Shown: positions 1 through 8,790 of the stretch, piece by piece
Numbering within the stretch: the first letter of the stretch is position 1
Layout: each line of letters starts with the position of its first letter
Origin: CAVOGJ01 sp963700865
Lineage (GTDB): Bacteria > Planctomycetota > Planctomycetia > Pirellulales > Pirellulaceae
DNA: 64,000 bases
NCBI GenBank assembly: GCA_963700865.1
Contig: CAVOZC010000018.1
Span: forward strand, 1,364,001-1,428,000
Reading direction: 5' to 3'
Made by a program: the position numbers and the translations under genes
The notes under the pieces: generated by a model
Databases searched by the model: none
Told to the model about the DNA's origin: nothing
Seen by the model: only the letters and a program-made list of their open reading frames with translations

Positions 1-795
1 TCGGTCGTCGCCGCAAAGATGGTCTCCTTCAGCATGTTCTCGAACTGCCGCTCGCGCTCCGCGTCGCGATAGGCGATGCGGCCGGCCAGCGTCTTGTGGC
101 TGCAGTGCTCGCTCCACGTTTGGGCAATCGTCTCCAGTTCCACGTCGGTGGGATCGCGACCGAGCGATTGGAAGTGTGCCTGGATGGTCTTCATTTCGAC
201 CAGCGTCAGATACAACTGGCCATCGCGGCTGAGTCGCTCGAGCTGGGCGTCGTCCAGTTCGCGGAGTGGAACAGATTACGCGGCGAAAGGTGTACGGTTC
301 GCCGATCTCGAGGCGCTCCATCGAAAGAGGACCCACCACGACTTGCTCGATCGAATCGTTCGCGAGCACCTTGCTACAGAGTCGCTCGATGCGTTCGTCG
401 CTGATGCCGTCCAGCCAGTATTTGCGGATGGTCCTCACCGCTCGGATCGGTATTTCCAGGTCGTGGATCGCCACCCGCGTGCTCTGGGCCACCGGATCCA
501 TGACGCCCGGTTTCGGCAGCACATGCACCAGCCTGGTCCAGCCGGGCCGAGGGTCGGTAAGCACCGCGTCTCCCACCGTCGCCACCACGGTACGTTCCAT
601 GACGGCATCCGCCAGCAATTCCGCCGCGATCCGTTCCGCCTGGTCGGCAGTGATGTCGCCTTCCAGCAAGAATCCCCGCGCCATTTCGACCCGCAAGGAA
701 GCGGAGACACCCGACTCGGCCGCCTCGGCGGCAACGCGCAGCGCCGCCCGATCCTGACCCTCCTTGGGGTACACGTCAATTTCCCAAACGGTCAC
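1..795 (-). CDS. purL: Phosphoribosylformylglycinamidine synthase, PurS-like domain fused to PurL (partial, one frameshift)
   Basis: Purine biosynthesis step converting FGAR plus glutamine to FGAM in the cytoplasm. Only the N-terminal part lies in the window; the gene runs off the left edge. From a GTG start at 795 the protein begins VTVWEIDVYPKEG. Around residues 80-165 it resembles PurS (LPKPGVMDPVAQS, then IRKYWLDG and KVLANDSIEQVVVG). The PurL start follows, with the diagnostic TWSEHCSHKTLAGRI near the window edge. The reading frame breaks near 273: the upstream frame ends in FRRVI and the downstream frame resumes VPLRELDDAQLERL. One extra base or two missing bases explain it. The start overlaps the tyrA stop by 20 bp, so the two are probably co-transcribed. 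Start GTG is chosen because it opens the conserved WEIDVYP stretch. Confidence 0.85.
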   Translation of the reverse strand, partial: MTVWEIDVYPKEGQDRAALRVAAEAAESGVSASLRVEMARGFLLEGDITADQAERIAAELLADAVMERTVVATVGDAVLTDPRPGWTRLVHVLPKPGVMDPVAQSTRVAIHDLEIPIRAVRTIRKYWLDGISDERIERLCSKVLANDSIEQVVVGPLSMERLEIGEPYTFRRVICSTPRTGRRPARATQPRWPVVSDAGRNEDHPGTLPIARSRSHRRGTGDDCPNVERALQPQDAGRPHRLSRRGARAAVREHAEGDHLCGDDR

Positions 796-1622
796 GACGT
801 TGCTTTCCTTCCTGAAGTAATTGTGCCAGGCGGTCAACATCGCCCTCGGCGATGGCCGCCTCAAATTCATCGAAGACTTCCCGATAACGGTGCAAGGCGT
901 GCAGGATCGGTGCGCGATTCTCCCGCAGAATATCTCGCCAGATTTCGACCTGTCCCGCCGCCACCCGCGTGGTATCTTGCCAGCCGCTGGCGACATACGG
1001 GAGCTGGTCGTCCGCCGTGGTGAGTGCCAGCATCGTCGCCACGAGATGCGGTAGGTGACTGGTGATGGCCAGCAGCCGATCATGTTCCGCGGCGGAGAGC
1101 ATCACCGTTTCCCCGCCCAGCCGGCTCCAGAATTGTGCCACCCGCACCTGCACCTCCGCCGGCGTGGCGGCGGTGGGGGTGAGCAGGACCTTGCGGCCCT
1201 CGAACAGCTCGGCGGTGGCCGCCTCCGGTCCGCCCTGATGATTCCCGGCCAAGGGATGACCGCCGAGGAAGGCGAGTCCCTGACAGACGTCCTCCTCCAG
1301 CCCATACACGATGCTCGCCTTGGTGCTGGCGCAATCCGTCACCATGGCGTCCGGGCAGGTCCGTGCCGCCTGCCGTACCTGTTCCACGACCGTGGACGCC
1401 GGCGTGCAAACCAGCACTAGTTGGGCGGCGGCAATCCGCCCCTGCCAGTCGACGCACGCCTCGGTAATCGCGCCTGCGCTCCAGAGCCACGCCGAGCCCG
1501 CGGGGCGTGCGGCCGATGCCGATCACCCGACGCGCGACGCCGCGCCGCAAGGCGGCGAGCCCGATCGAGCCGCCGATCAGGCCGACTCCGACTATGGCGA
1601 TCGTATCAAACGGCTCGGACAA
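776..1622 (-). CDS. tyrA: Prephenate dehydrogenase (frameshifted)
   Basis: Oxidative decarboxylation of prephenate in tyrosine biosynthesis, NAD(P)-dependent. The N-terminal Rossmann motif IVGVGLIGGSIGLAAL is followed by VIGIGRTPRGLG. After a frame break near 1466 the protein continues with GAITEACVDW, LVLVCTPAST, DCASTKASIV, GGHPLAGNHQGG (typical TyrA active-site loop), LTPTAATP, and the helical dimerisation region SHLPHLVATMLAL. One extra base in the run GAGCGCAGGCGCG accounts for the break. The start is uncertain; a TTG at 1622 directly before the Rossmann fold fits best, and the only ATG in frame lies about 150 bp further upstream. The 3' end overlaps purL. Confidence 0.8.
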
Positions 1623-1784
1623 CGGTCGGCTCGTCGCGGTTGCAGGCTGGCATGGGAGGACACAAGTTGGTTGTCCCTGTCGGCCAGCCCGACGGGCAAC
1701 TTGCCTGGTGCGTGCCGTGATTGTAGCAACGAATTCCCGCCACGGCTGTAGCCGGGGCGGACACCACCTCCGCAAATCGTCGGG

Positions 1785-2126
1785 CTACTCGCGGAGCAGC
1801 CGGGCCTCCGTTCCCTCAATGTGCCGCAACCCCCATTTCACCATGGCGTTGACGACAGGACGGAGAGAACGGCCCTTGCTCGTCAGCCGATAGGCGGTGC
1901 GTCCCGGCGGCTCGGACGATTTGAATTTTTCGGCAAGTCCCGCGTCGACCAGCCGTGCCAGGCGATCGCTGAGGATGTTGGTGGCGATCCCTTCGGGGGA
2001 CTCGGTGAATTCCTTGAAGTACCGCTTGCCCAGGTGCAAATCGCGAATAACGAGCAGCGTCCACTTGTCCCCGATCAAGTCAAGGGTACAGGCCAGCGGA
2101 CAGGGGGATCGGTAGTGGGTCTCCAT
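1785..2126 (-). CDS. HxlR-family winged-helix regulator
   Basis: A 113-residue MarR/HxlR-type DNA-binding protein. HxlR hallmarks are CPLACTLDLIGDKWT at residues 9-23, the helix-turn-helix ATNILSDRLARLVDAGL, and the wing RTAYRLTSKG. Two cysteines (Cys9, Cys13) precede the recognition helices; in several characterised members (YodB, HypR) an N-terminal cysteine senses electrophiles or disulfide stress, so redox or quinone sensing is a reasonable inference here. It is divergent from the Fe-S/SCP2 gene at 2235, and the 108-bp gap carries two near-identical palindromes, the expected arrangement for a regulator controlling itself and its neighbour. Confidence 0.9.
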   Translation of the reverse strand: METHYRSPCPLACTLDLIGDKWTLLVIRDLHLGKRYFKEFTESPEGIATNILSDRLARLVDAGLAEKFKSSEPPGRTAYRLTSKGRSLRPVVNAMVKWGLRHIEGTEARLLRE

Positions 2127-2146
2127 GACTTGACTTTACGTAAACT

Positions 2147-2163
2147 ACTTGCATAATGCAAGT
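2147..2163. promoter_or_regulatory. Palindromic operator 1 (probable HxlR site)
   Basis: ACTTGCATAATGCAAGT is a perfect palindrome with 8-bp arms around a central A. It starts 20 bp upstream of the HxlR start codon and shares the core CTTGCAT/TGCAAG with a second palindrome centred 23 bp away, about two helical turns. Binding by the adjacent HxlR protein is inferred from position and symmetry. Confidence 0.7.
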
Positions 2164-2170
2164 GTCATTG

Positions 2171-2185
2171 CTTGCATTTTGCAAG
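2171..2185. promoter_or_regulatory. Palindromic operator 2 (probable HxlR site)
   Basis: CTTGCATTTTGCAAG has perfect 6-bp arms around TTT. It lies 50 bp before the start codon of the divergent Fe-S protein gene, so a bound dimer would probably also affect that promoter. Confidence 0.65.
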
Positions 2186-2234
2186 TGAGCGGCGTCACTC
2201 CGAATTCATCGCGGCCACATTCCCAGGAAATCCG

Positions 2235-3568
2235 ATGCCCGGTTTTCAAGATCATCCCACGGTGCGGGCAGTCAAGCAGGCCACTTCGACCGGCACCTCG
2301 GCACCTGCGAGTCTTGACATCGACGATGTGCGGCGGCTGGTCCTTGCCGCGGGGGCGGACGATATGGGGATCGTGGCGCTGATCGGTCCGAACTGGATGA
2401 TCAGCGGGACGATATCCTGGCTGCTTTTCCCGCTACCCGCACGTTAATTAGTTTCGTCTGCCGGATGAATCGCGAGCCGGTCCGAAGTCCAGCCCGCAGC
2501 GTGGCGAACCTCGAATTTCATTCTACCGGCGAGCGGATCAACCACGTGGCGCGGCACATCGTGCAACAACTGGAGCGTCAGGGCGTGCGGGCACTCAATC
2601 CTTCCATGGGGTTTCCGATGGAGATGAGTCGTTTTCCCGGCAAGATCTGGGTCGTTTCGCACAAGCCGGTCGCCGTGGCGGCGGGACTGGGGCAGATGGG
2701 AATCCATCGCAACGTCATCCACCCGAAGTTTGGTAACTTCATTTTGCTCGGCACGATCCTGATCGATCGGGAAGTCAGCGAGCAGTCGGAGCCGATTGAG
2801 TATAACCCCTGCCTGGAATGCAAACTGTGCGTCGCCGCTTGTCCGGTCGGAGCGATTTCCACCAACGGCAGTTTTAACTTTCTGTCGTGTTACACCCACA
2901 ACTATCGGGAATTCATGGGCGGCTTCACCGACTGGGTGGAGAGCATCGCCAATAGTGGTACGGGCAAGGAGTATCGCGACCAGGTGACGGACTCGGAGAC
3001 CGCTTCGATGTGGCAATCGTTGTCGTTCGGGGCGAATTACAAGGCGGCTTATTGCCTGAGTGTTTGTCCGGCGGGAGAGGAAGTCATTGCACCCTTCTTG
3101 GACAATCGGGGAAAATTCTTGCAGGAGTTGGTGAAACCACTGCAGGAGAAAGTCGAAACGCTGTATGTCGTGCCCGGTTCGGACGCCGAAGCCCACGCCC
3201 GTCAGCGATTTCCTCACAAGCCGATCCGGCATGTGGGCGACGTTTTACGGCCAACGTCGATCGACGGATTCCTGCAAGCCCTGCACCACGTTTTTCAACC
3301 AGGACGTTCAAAAGGGCTGCGGCGACGTACCATTTTCACTTCACGGGGCAGCAACCGGCCGACCTGTACGGTGACCATCGCCGATCAGACGATTGAGGTC
3401 CGTGAGGGGATCGTCGGGAAGGGTGATCTCCGCGTGACGGCGGATTCAATCGCCTGGCTGGCCTTTCTGCGGAAGGAAGCCAATATCGTCTGGCTCCTGC
3501 TCACGCTGCGGGTTCGACTGTGGGGGGACCCGCGGCTGCTGCTGGCGTTTGGTAGGTGCTTTCCCTAG
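2235..3568 (+). CDS. 4Fe-4S ferredoxin-type protein with C-terminal SCP2-like domain (frameshifted)
   Basis: A cytoplasmic iron-sulfur protein of about 440 residues. The ferredoxin segment has CLECKLCVAACPVG (C-x2-C-x2-C-x3-C-P), and a later CLSVCPAGEE supplies further cysteines, a layout reminiscent of QueG-like and reductive-dehalogenase-like ferredoxin proteins. The C-terminal ~70 residues (TCTVTIADQTIEVREGIVG, then LRVTADSIAWLAFL) look like an SCP2/sterol-carrier fold. The start ATG follows CAGGAA. The frame breaks near 2379: DDMGIVAL continues in the other frame as ELDDQRDDILAAFPATRTLISFV; a missing G in CTGATC (CTGGATC expected) repairs it. Divergent from the HxlR gene and probably its target. 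Substrate unknown. Confidence 0.7.
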
Positions 3569-3690
3569 GCGGGTCGGATGGTGACAATGTTGTGGATCGC
3601 TTTGCGGTCCTTTCCTTTACCCACGGGCCGGTACTTTCCCTGTGCACTCCGCAATCCCCATGAACAGCCTCATCGCGCCTGCGCCGCCGC

Positions 3691-4686
3691 TCACCAGCCA
3701 ACGCACAGCTCGCACCGCACGCCATCGCGGACGATGGTTACGTCCAACGAGCCGTCGGTGGGGGTCTGCGTCAGCAATCGGTGAATATCGTCGATGCTGG
3801 CGACCAGTCGGTCGTGGATCGCCACAATCACGTCCCCTCGTTGCATCCCGGCTCGGGCGGCCGCGCCGTCCGGAATCACTTCCACTACCTCGACCGCCTG
3901 TTCGGAGAGCAGGTCCCAGCGTCGGACGAGCGCCTTGGCAAGCCGTACCGGCGCTGCCGTGATTCCCAATTGCCGGCGTCGCACGCGCCCGTGCTGCAGA
4001 ATTTCGCTCCAGACCCAACGAGCCGTACTGCTGGGCACCGCGAATCCAATGCCTTGAGCGTGGGCAATGATGGCCGTATTGACCCCGACCACGCGACCTC
4101 GCGAATCGACCAAAGGGCCCCCGGAGTTGCCGGGGTTGATCGGGGCCGCATGCTGTACGATTTTCTCAATCAGGCGGCCATCGTGACTCCGCATACTGCG
4201 GTCGACCGCACTCACAACGCCGGTCGAGACGGTTGAGGGAAGCCCCAGGGGACTCCCCATCGCAATCACCAGCTGCCCGACGCGGAGCGCCGTCGAATCG
4301 CCCAGTTCGGCATAGGGCAGATCGCTGGCAGACAGCCGCAGCACCGCCAAATCCGTCGCCGGGTCGTCTCCCACGACCTGCACGTCGACTCGGTCTCCCT
4401 CGTCGGTTTCGGCGACCATGTGCTGCCGGCCATGCACGACGTGGCTGTTGGTCAGCGCATAACCGTCGGGCGACACGACGAAGCCCGATCCGCCGCCACC
4501 CCGTTGGCGTCCTGTCACGCTAATGACGGCCGGAGCCACGGTCTCCACCACGTGCACGACCGCTTGGGAGTAGGCGTCGAGCAGGTCCGAATCGTTCGGC
4601 GGCGGACTCGCGGGCCGCCGACTCGGCTCGTGGGGTGTGCCGTGCGGTGATGCGACGAGGGAACGCTGCGGAAGGGAGAATTTCAT
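3691..4686 (-). CDS. HtrA/DegP-like trypsin-fold serine protease with PDZ domain
   Basis: A 331-residue S1C-family protease. The catalytic triad is visible: His82 in LTNSHVV, Asp112 in TDLAVLRL, and Ser188 in INPGNSGGPL. A single PDZ domain occupies about residues 238-328 (RQLGITAAPVRLA, VIPDGAAARAGMQRGDVIV). The N-terminus (MKFSLPQRSLVASPHGTPHE) has no hydrophobic signal peptide or membrane anchor, unlike most HtrA proteins, so either it acts in the cytoplasm or the true start lies elsewhere. HtrA proteins degrade or refold damaged proteins. No operon partner; it converges with the Fe-S/SCP2 gene. Confidence 0.9.
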   Translation of the reverse strand: MKFSLPQRSLVASPHGTPHEPSRRPASPPPNDSDLLDAYSQAVVHVVETVAPAVISVTGRQRGGGGSGFVVSPDGYALTNSHVVHGRQHMVAETDEGDRVDVQVVGDDPATDLAVLRLSASDLPYAELGDSTALRVGQLVIAMGSPLGLPSTVSTGVVSAVDRSMRSHDGRLIEKIVQHAAPINPGNSGGPLVDSRGRVVGVNTAIIAHAQGIGFAVPSSTARWVWSEILQHGRVRRRQLGITAAPVRLAKALVRRWDLLSEQAVEVVEVIPDGAAARAGMQRGDVIVAIHDRLVASIDDIHRLLTQTPTDGSLDVTIVRDGVRCELCVGW

Positions 4687-4894
4687 GGTCGACTCGATGG
4701 CGGATCACGGGTTCCGATTATTACGCCTATTGTACGCGCGGTCCGTGCCGGAATCCCTCCCCACTCCCGGTGACTGCGACGGTTGAGCCCACTAGGATGG
4801 ACATTTCCGCACGCGCGTCTTCTTGGACCGAGAGCGGTCGGCACGGGGCTGGGCCACGACGGGCCATCGTGGCGGCTGGACAGGACACATTTGC

Positions 4895-6229
4895 ATGCAA
4901 CCTTCCGTGAGACTTCCGCGGCGACTCGTCGCCACGGTGGCCGTACTCGCTTTCGCCCTGATGGTGGGCCTGATCGCCCGTCGCGCGGTCCGCGTTTATC
5001 ACGAGCCCGGACCGGCACCCGATGGCTTTGGCCTGATCGACTTTCATAACGCCATCTACTTTCCGGGCAAGGCATTTGCCGCGGGCGAGAATCCCTACTC
5101 GGCCGAGTACGCCGCCAAGTATCCGGTGAACCGCGCCTTGCCCCCCTACTCTCCCCTGCTGCTCGTACTGGCCCTCCCATTCGGGCTGCTGCCGATCCAC
5201 GTGGGCGATGTCAGTTGGTTTGCCTGCAATACGATGCTCACCGTGGTCCTGGCCGCGGTTTGCCTGCGAATGAACCGCCTGCCTCTCACGATCGCCACGG
5301 TGTTTGGGTTGGCCGCCGCGATCCTCGCGACACGCGCCGGGCATAGCAATTTGATTCTGGGCCAAGTCACGCTGCCGATGGTGCTGGCCGTCTACCTGGC
5401 CCTGGCCTTTGCGGACCAGTCCCTCTGGAGGTCGGCACTCGGCGTCGCGCTGGCCACGATCAAGCCGACGTTTGGACTGCCCCTGGCGGGGCTGATGCTG
5501 TGCCGGGGCCAATGGCGACCGGTTGTGCTGGGAGCCATTTTGGCGGTGCTCGCTACGGCGCCGGCCGTCGCCTGGATGTCGGCCGGGTCGGGATTCTCGC
5601 TGCATTCCCTGCAGGCCAGCCGCGATGCGCACGTGGCCGACTCGGATGTCGACCCGGAATCGGCCTGGATGCGCGTCGACACTCTGAACGGGTTGGCCCG
5701 TCTGTCGCCTGGCTGGCTGGCCAATTCATCCGAACTCGTGCCCCTCTTCATTCATGTCCTCGTCGTCGGCGTCTTTCTCTGGCGGTTTGGTGCCGTGCGG
5801 GACGAGACATCGGCGGCCATGACCGTTTCCGCCGCCATCGTCTGTTTGACGATCTTGGTGTCGGTCTACCATATGATCTATGACGCGTTGATCGTGGTTC
5901 CGTTCGTCGTGGCTGGCTTGATGCGCTACCTGCCCGCCTGGCGGGCCATGCCGCGGTGGTTCTCGGTTGGCGTGGCACTCCTGCTGTGGGCCGTGCTGAT
6001 GAACTACGTCGCGACCTATTCGATCCTCGAGCGATTGGCCATCACGGGTGTGGCAAGAGACGTGTGCGTGTCGTTGAATGGCCTGCTGTTACTGGCCGCC
6101 CTGCTGCTGCTGATGATCTACCAGTGGAGAACCCACGAGCCGAGTGGTGCGCAGGAAACGCTCTCCCCGACCGCAGACCTGAAGCTAACCGCTCGGTGCT
6201 CTCTGAGGACTCTGTGGCTCCGCGCGTGA
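4895..6229 (+). CDS. GT87-type (DUF2029) membrane glycosyltransferase
   Basis: A 444-residue polytopic protein with roughly ten hydrophobic helices, beginning RRLVATVAVLAFALMVGLIA. The first periplasmic loop has the DFHNAIYFPGKAF...NPYS signature of DUF2029/GT87 enzymes, which transfer sugars (often mannose) from polyprenyl phosphate in envelope glycan synthesis. ATG at 4895 is chosen: GGAC sits about 10 nt upstream and the first helix starts soon after. It converges with thrS, with only 48 bp between stop codons. The acceptor cannot be told from sequence. Confidence 0.8.
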   Translation: MQPSVRLPRRLVATVAVLAFALMVGLIARRAVRVYHEPGPAPDGFGLIDFHNAIYFPGKAFAAGENPYSAEYAAKYPVNRALPPYSPLLLVLALPFGLLPIHVGDVSWFACNTMLTVVLAAVCLRMNRLPLTIATVFGLAAAILATRAGHSNLILGQVTLPMVLAVYLALAFADQSLWRSALGVALATIKPTFGLPLAGLMLCRGQWRPVVLGAILAVLATAPAVAWMSAGSGFSLHSLQASRDAHVADSDVDPESAWMRVDTLNGLARLSPGWLANSSELVPLFIHVLVVGVFLWRFGAVRDETSAAMTVSAAIVCLTILVSVYHMIYDALIVVPFVVAGLMRYLPAWRAMPRWFSVGVALLLWAVLMNYVATYSILERLAITGVARDVCVSLNGLLLLAALLLLMIYQWRTHEPSGAQETLSPTADLKLTARCSLRTLWLRA

Positions 6230-6277
6230 AGCGCTTTGATCGTCCACACCGATCCCCGCGGCATCGGGGCGCATCCG

Positions 6278-8463
6278 CTAGTACTCGTCAACCGTTGTGC
6301 CGTCGCCAAAGCCAGCACTATCGGTGAACGACTGGCGTACCGTGCGGTCGGCGATCTCCTGTTGCAGCTTGTCAATCGCCGCCTGGACCGAAAACGTGCC
6401 CACATCTCCCTCAATCCGATCTCGCACGGCGACGGTCCCCTGCTCGGCGTCCCGGGGTCCAACGACCAGCATGTAGGGGATCAGCCCCAACTGGGCGTCG
6501 CGAATTTTCGATCCGAGTTTTTCTCCGCGGTAGTCCCCGCTCACGCGCAGTCCCGCGCGCCAGCAGTGATTGCTCGACCTCCCGTCCATACGCCTCCGAC
6601 TTGTCACTTACCGTGAGCACGCGGACTTGCTCAGGGGCCAGCCACAACGGAAAGGCACCGCCAAAGTGCTCGATCAGCACGCCAATGAACCGCTCCATCG
6701 AACCGAGCGGAGCCCGATGGATCATCACCGGTCGGTGCGGCTTGTTATCCGCCCCGATATATTCCAATGCGAACCGCTCCGGCAGGTTATAGTCCAGCTG
6801 CACGGTGCCGAGTTGCCATTCGCGGCCGATGCAGTCGCGGACCACGAAGTCCGCTTTCGGTCCATAGAAGGCGGCCTCGCCCGGTTCGGGTTTGGCTTCC
6901 ATGCCCAATTCCTGGCAGACCTGCACGAGTGCCGCTTCGGCCTGGTCCCACTGTTCGGGCTACCCACGTATTTGGCGCTGTCCGGATCGCGGAAGCCCAG
7001 TCGCACGCGATAGTTGTGCAGCCCGAGGGTGCTGAGAATGTATTGCGTCATTTCCACGCAGCCCTTGAACTCGTCGGCGACCTGATCTTCCGTGCAGAAT
7101 AGGTGTGCGTCGTCCTGGCAAAAGCCGCGGACGCGGGTGAGTCCATTCAGTTCGCCCGATTTTTCGTAGCGGTAGACGGTGCCGAATTCGGCCAGCCGTA
7201 CAGGAAGATCGCGATAGCTGCGTGGTTTCGAGCGGTAGATCATGATGTGCTGCGGGCAGTTCATCGGCTTGACCAGATACCGTTCGAATTGGCGGCTCCA
7301 CTGACGGAGGCAGGCGAGCTTCTCTTCCGTGCTCGAATCGAGATCGTAAGCGCCGTCAAAACCGGCGATCCGTGCCGCCTCGATCAGTTTCGACTCGGTT
7401 TCGGCGGTCAGGTCATGGGCCACCGAGGCATCGTTCGTGTCGAGTTTGCGAATGATGTAATCGATGGCGGCTCCCGCATCATGCTCAAAGATGGGCGGAA
7501 ACTGGGCGTCGCGGTAGTAAGGAAAGTGACCGCTCGTTTCGTACATCTCGACGCGGCCGATGTTCGGCGTATAGACGCGCTGGTAATTGCGCTTGGTGAG
7601 CTCGTCTTTCACGAACGTCTCGAGGATCTCTCGGATTTTGGCGCCCTTGGGCAGCCAGAGGACAAGTCCCGAGCCCGCCAGTGGGTTGATCGTGAAAAGT
7701 TCCAGTTGTTTGCCCAGCACGCGATGGTCTCGGCGCTTGGCTTCTTCCACCCGTTGCAGATGGGCTTCGAGTTCCTGCTTGTCGAAGAAGGCGGTGCCGT
7801 ACAGTCGTTGTAGTTGTTTGTTGGCGGCGTTCCCCTTCCAATAGGCGCCGGCCACGGAGAGGAGCTTGTAGGCACCGATCGGCCTTGGGTCGGGGCACGT
7901 GCGGGTCCGCGACAAAGGTCGACAAATTCACCTTGTTGGTAGAAAGACAAGGTGGGGTGGTCGGCAAGCCCCGTTTGGATGTGTTCGACCTTGAAGTCTT
8001 GCTTCAGATCCTGGCAGAGCGCCACGGCCTGGTCCCGCGGCTGTTCGATGCGTTCGAACGGCTCGTCGAGCTGGATGATCTTCTTCATTTCGGCCTCGAT
8101 GGCCGGGAAATCATCCTCGGTCAAGCTGTGCGGCAGGTCAAAATCGTAGTAGAAGCCACCTTCGATTGTTGGTCCGAACGCCAGCTGCACGCCGTCGAAC
8201 AACCGCATCACGGCCCGAGCCATGATGTGGGCGCAGGAATGCCGCATCACATCCAGGGCTTCCTGGTTCTTTTTCGTGAACAGCTTCAATTCGACTTGGC
8301 CTTCCTCGGGCAGCGGGAAGTCCAGGCCCACGGTTTTGCCGTCGATTTCGGCGCAGACGGCGGCCTTGGCGAGTCCGGGACCGATATCGAGGGCCACATC
8401 GCGGGGGGTGGTCGGCCGGGAAAAGGACTTTTCGGAGCCGTCTGGCAGAATGACTTTCAGCAT
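6278..8463 (-). CDS. thrS: Threonyl-tRNA synthetase (four frameshifts)
   Basis: Charges tRNA-Thr. Domains in order: TGS (MLKVILPDGSEKSF), editing/SAD domain with HSCAHIMARAV and DLCRGP, class II catalytic core (LPKGAKIREILE, MNCPQHIMIY, RLAEFGTVYRYEKSGEL, FCQDDAHLFC, HRAPLGSMERFIGVLIEHF), and the anticodon-binding domain ending RGEKLGSKIRDAQLGLIPYM. The protein is broken by indels near 7901, 7880, 6960 and 6551, yet every conserved block is present and in order. Since thrS is normally essential and single-copy, sequence error is likelier than decay. Start ATG at 8463 opens the TGS domain. It ends convergent with the GT87 gene. Confidence 0.9.
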
Positions 8464-8625
8464 GTCGGGTCGTGTGGGGTTGGTGGTGAGAGACGCAGGG
8501 GCCGCGAGCGTAAAGTATAGAAAACACGCGACTTGGGACAATAGAGCCGCCTATGGCCCCCAAGGTTCGCAAGCGTCCGGGGTGGGGTGAGTATTTGGCC
8601 AATACCCAAGCATTTGTCGAATCGT

Positions 8626-8631
8626 TATAAT
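8626..8631 (+). promoter_or_regulatory. Probable -10 element of the tRNA-Val gene
   Basis: A consensus TATAAT lies 41 bp upstream of the mature tRNA 5' end. No good -35 hexamer is seen at 16-18 bp, so only the -10 is called. Confidence 0.45.
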
Positions 8632-8672
8632 TCGAAAACAAAGCGGGCCGGTAGACGGTTCCAGCTCGTCGA

Positions 8673-8747
8673 GGGCGTATAGCTCAGTTGGTTTAGAGTG
8701 CTTGCTTGACATGCAAGAGGTCACAGGTTCAAGTCCTGTTACGCCCA
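8673..8747 (+). tRNA. tRNA-Val (GAC anticodon)
   Basis: Folds as a 75-nt cloverleaf: acceptor arms GGGCGTA/TACGCCC with discriminator A8747, D-arm GCTC..GAGT, anticodon stem CTTGC/GCAAG with loop TTGACAT, and T-arm with GGTTCAAGTC. The anticodon GAC (8708-8710) reads GUC/GUU valine codons. CCA is not encoded. A TTTTTT run follows directly. The large 223-bp repeat array starts about 45 bp downstream. Confidence 0.95.
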
Positions 8748-8790
8748 TTTTTTGTCACTCCGCTGCAGGCGAGTGCGAATTCTTGCGGGG

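Noticed and set aside
4727..5632. 301-residue minus-strand frame inside the GT87 gene
   Set aside because: Arg/Gly-rich shadow composition, no family, and it covers a strongly supported membrane protein on the opposite strand.
6278..8463. Programmed frameshifting in thrS
   Set aside because: Four breaks of differing sign, none at a slippery heptamer with a downstream pseudoknot that I could identify; sequence error explains them more simply.
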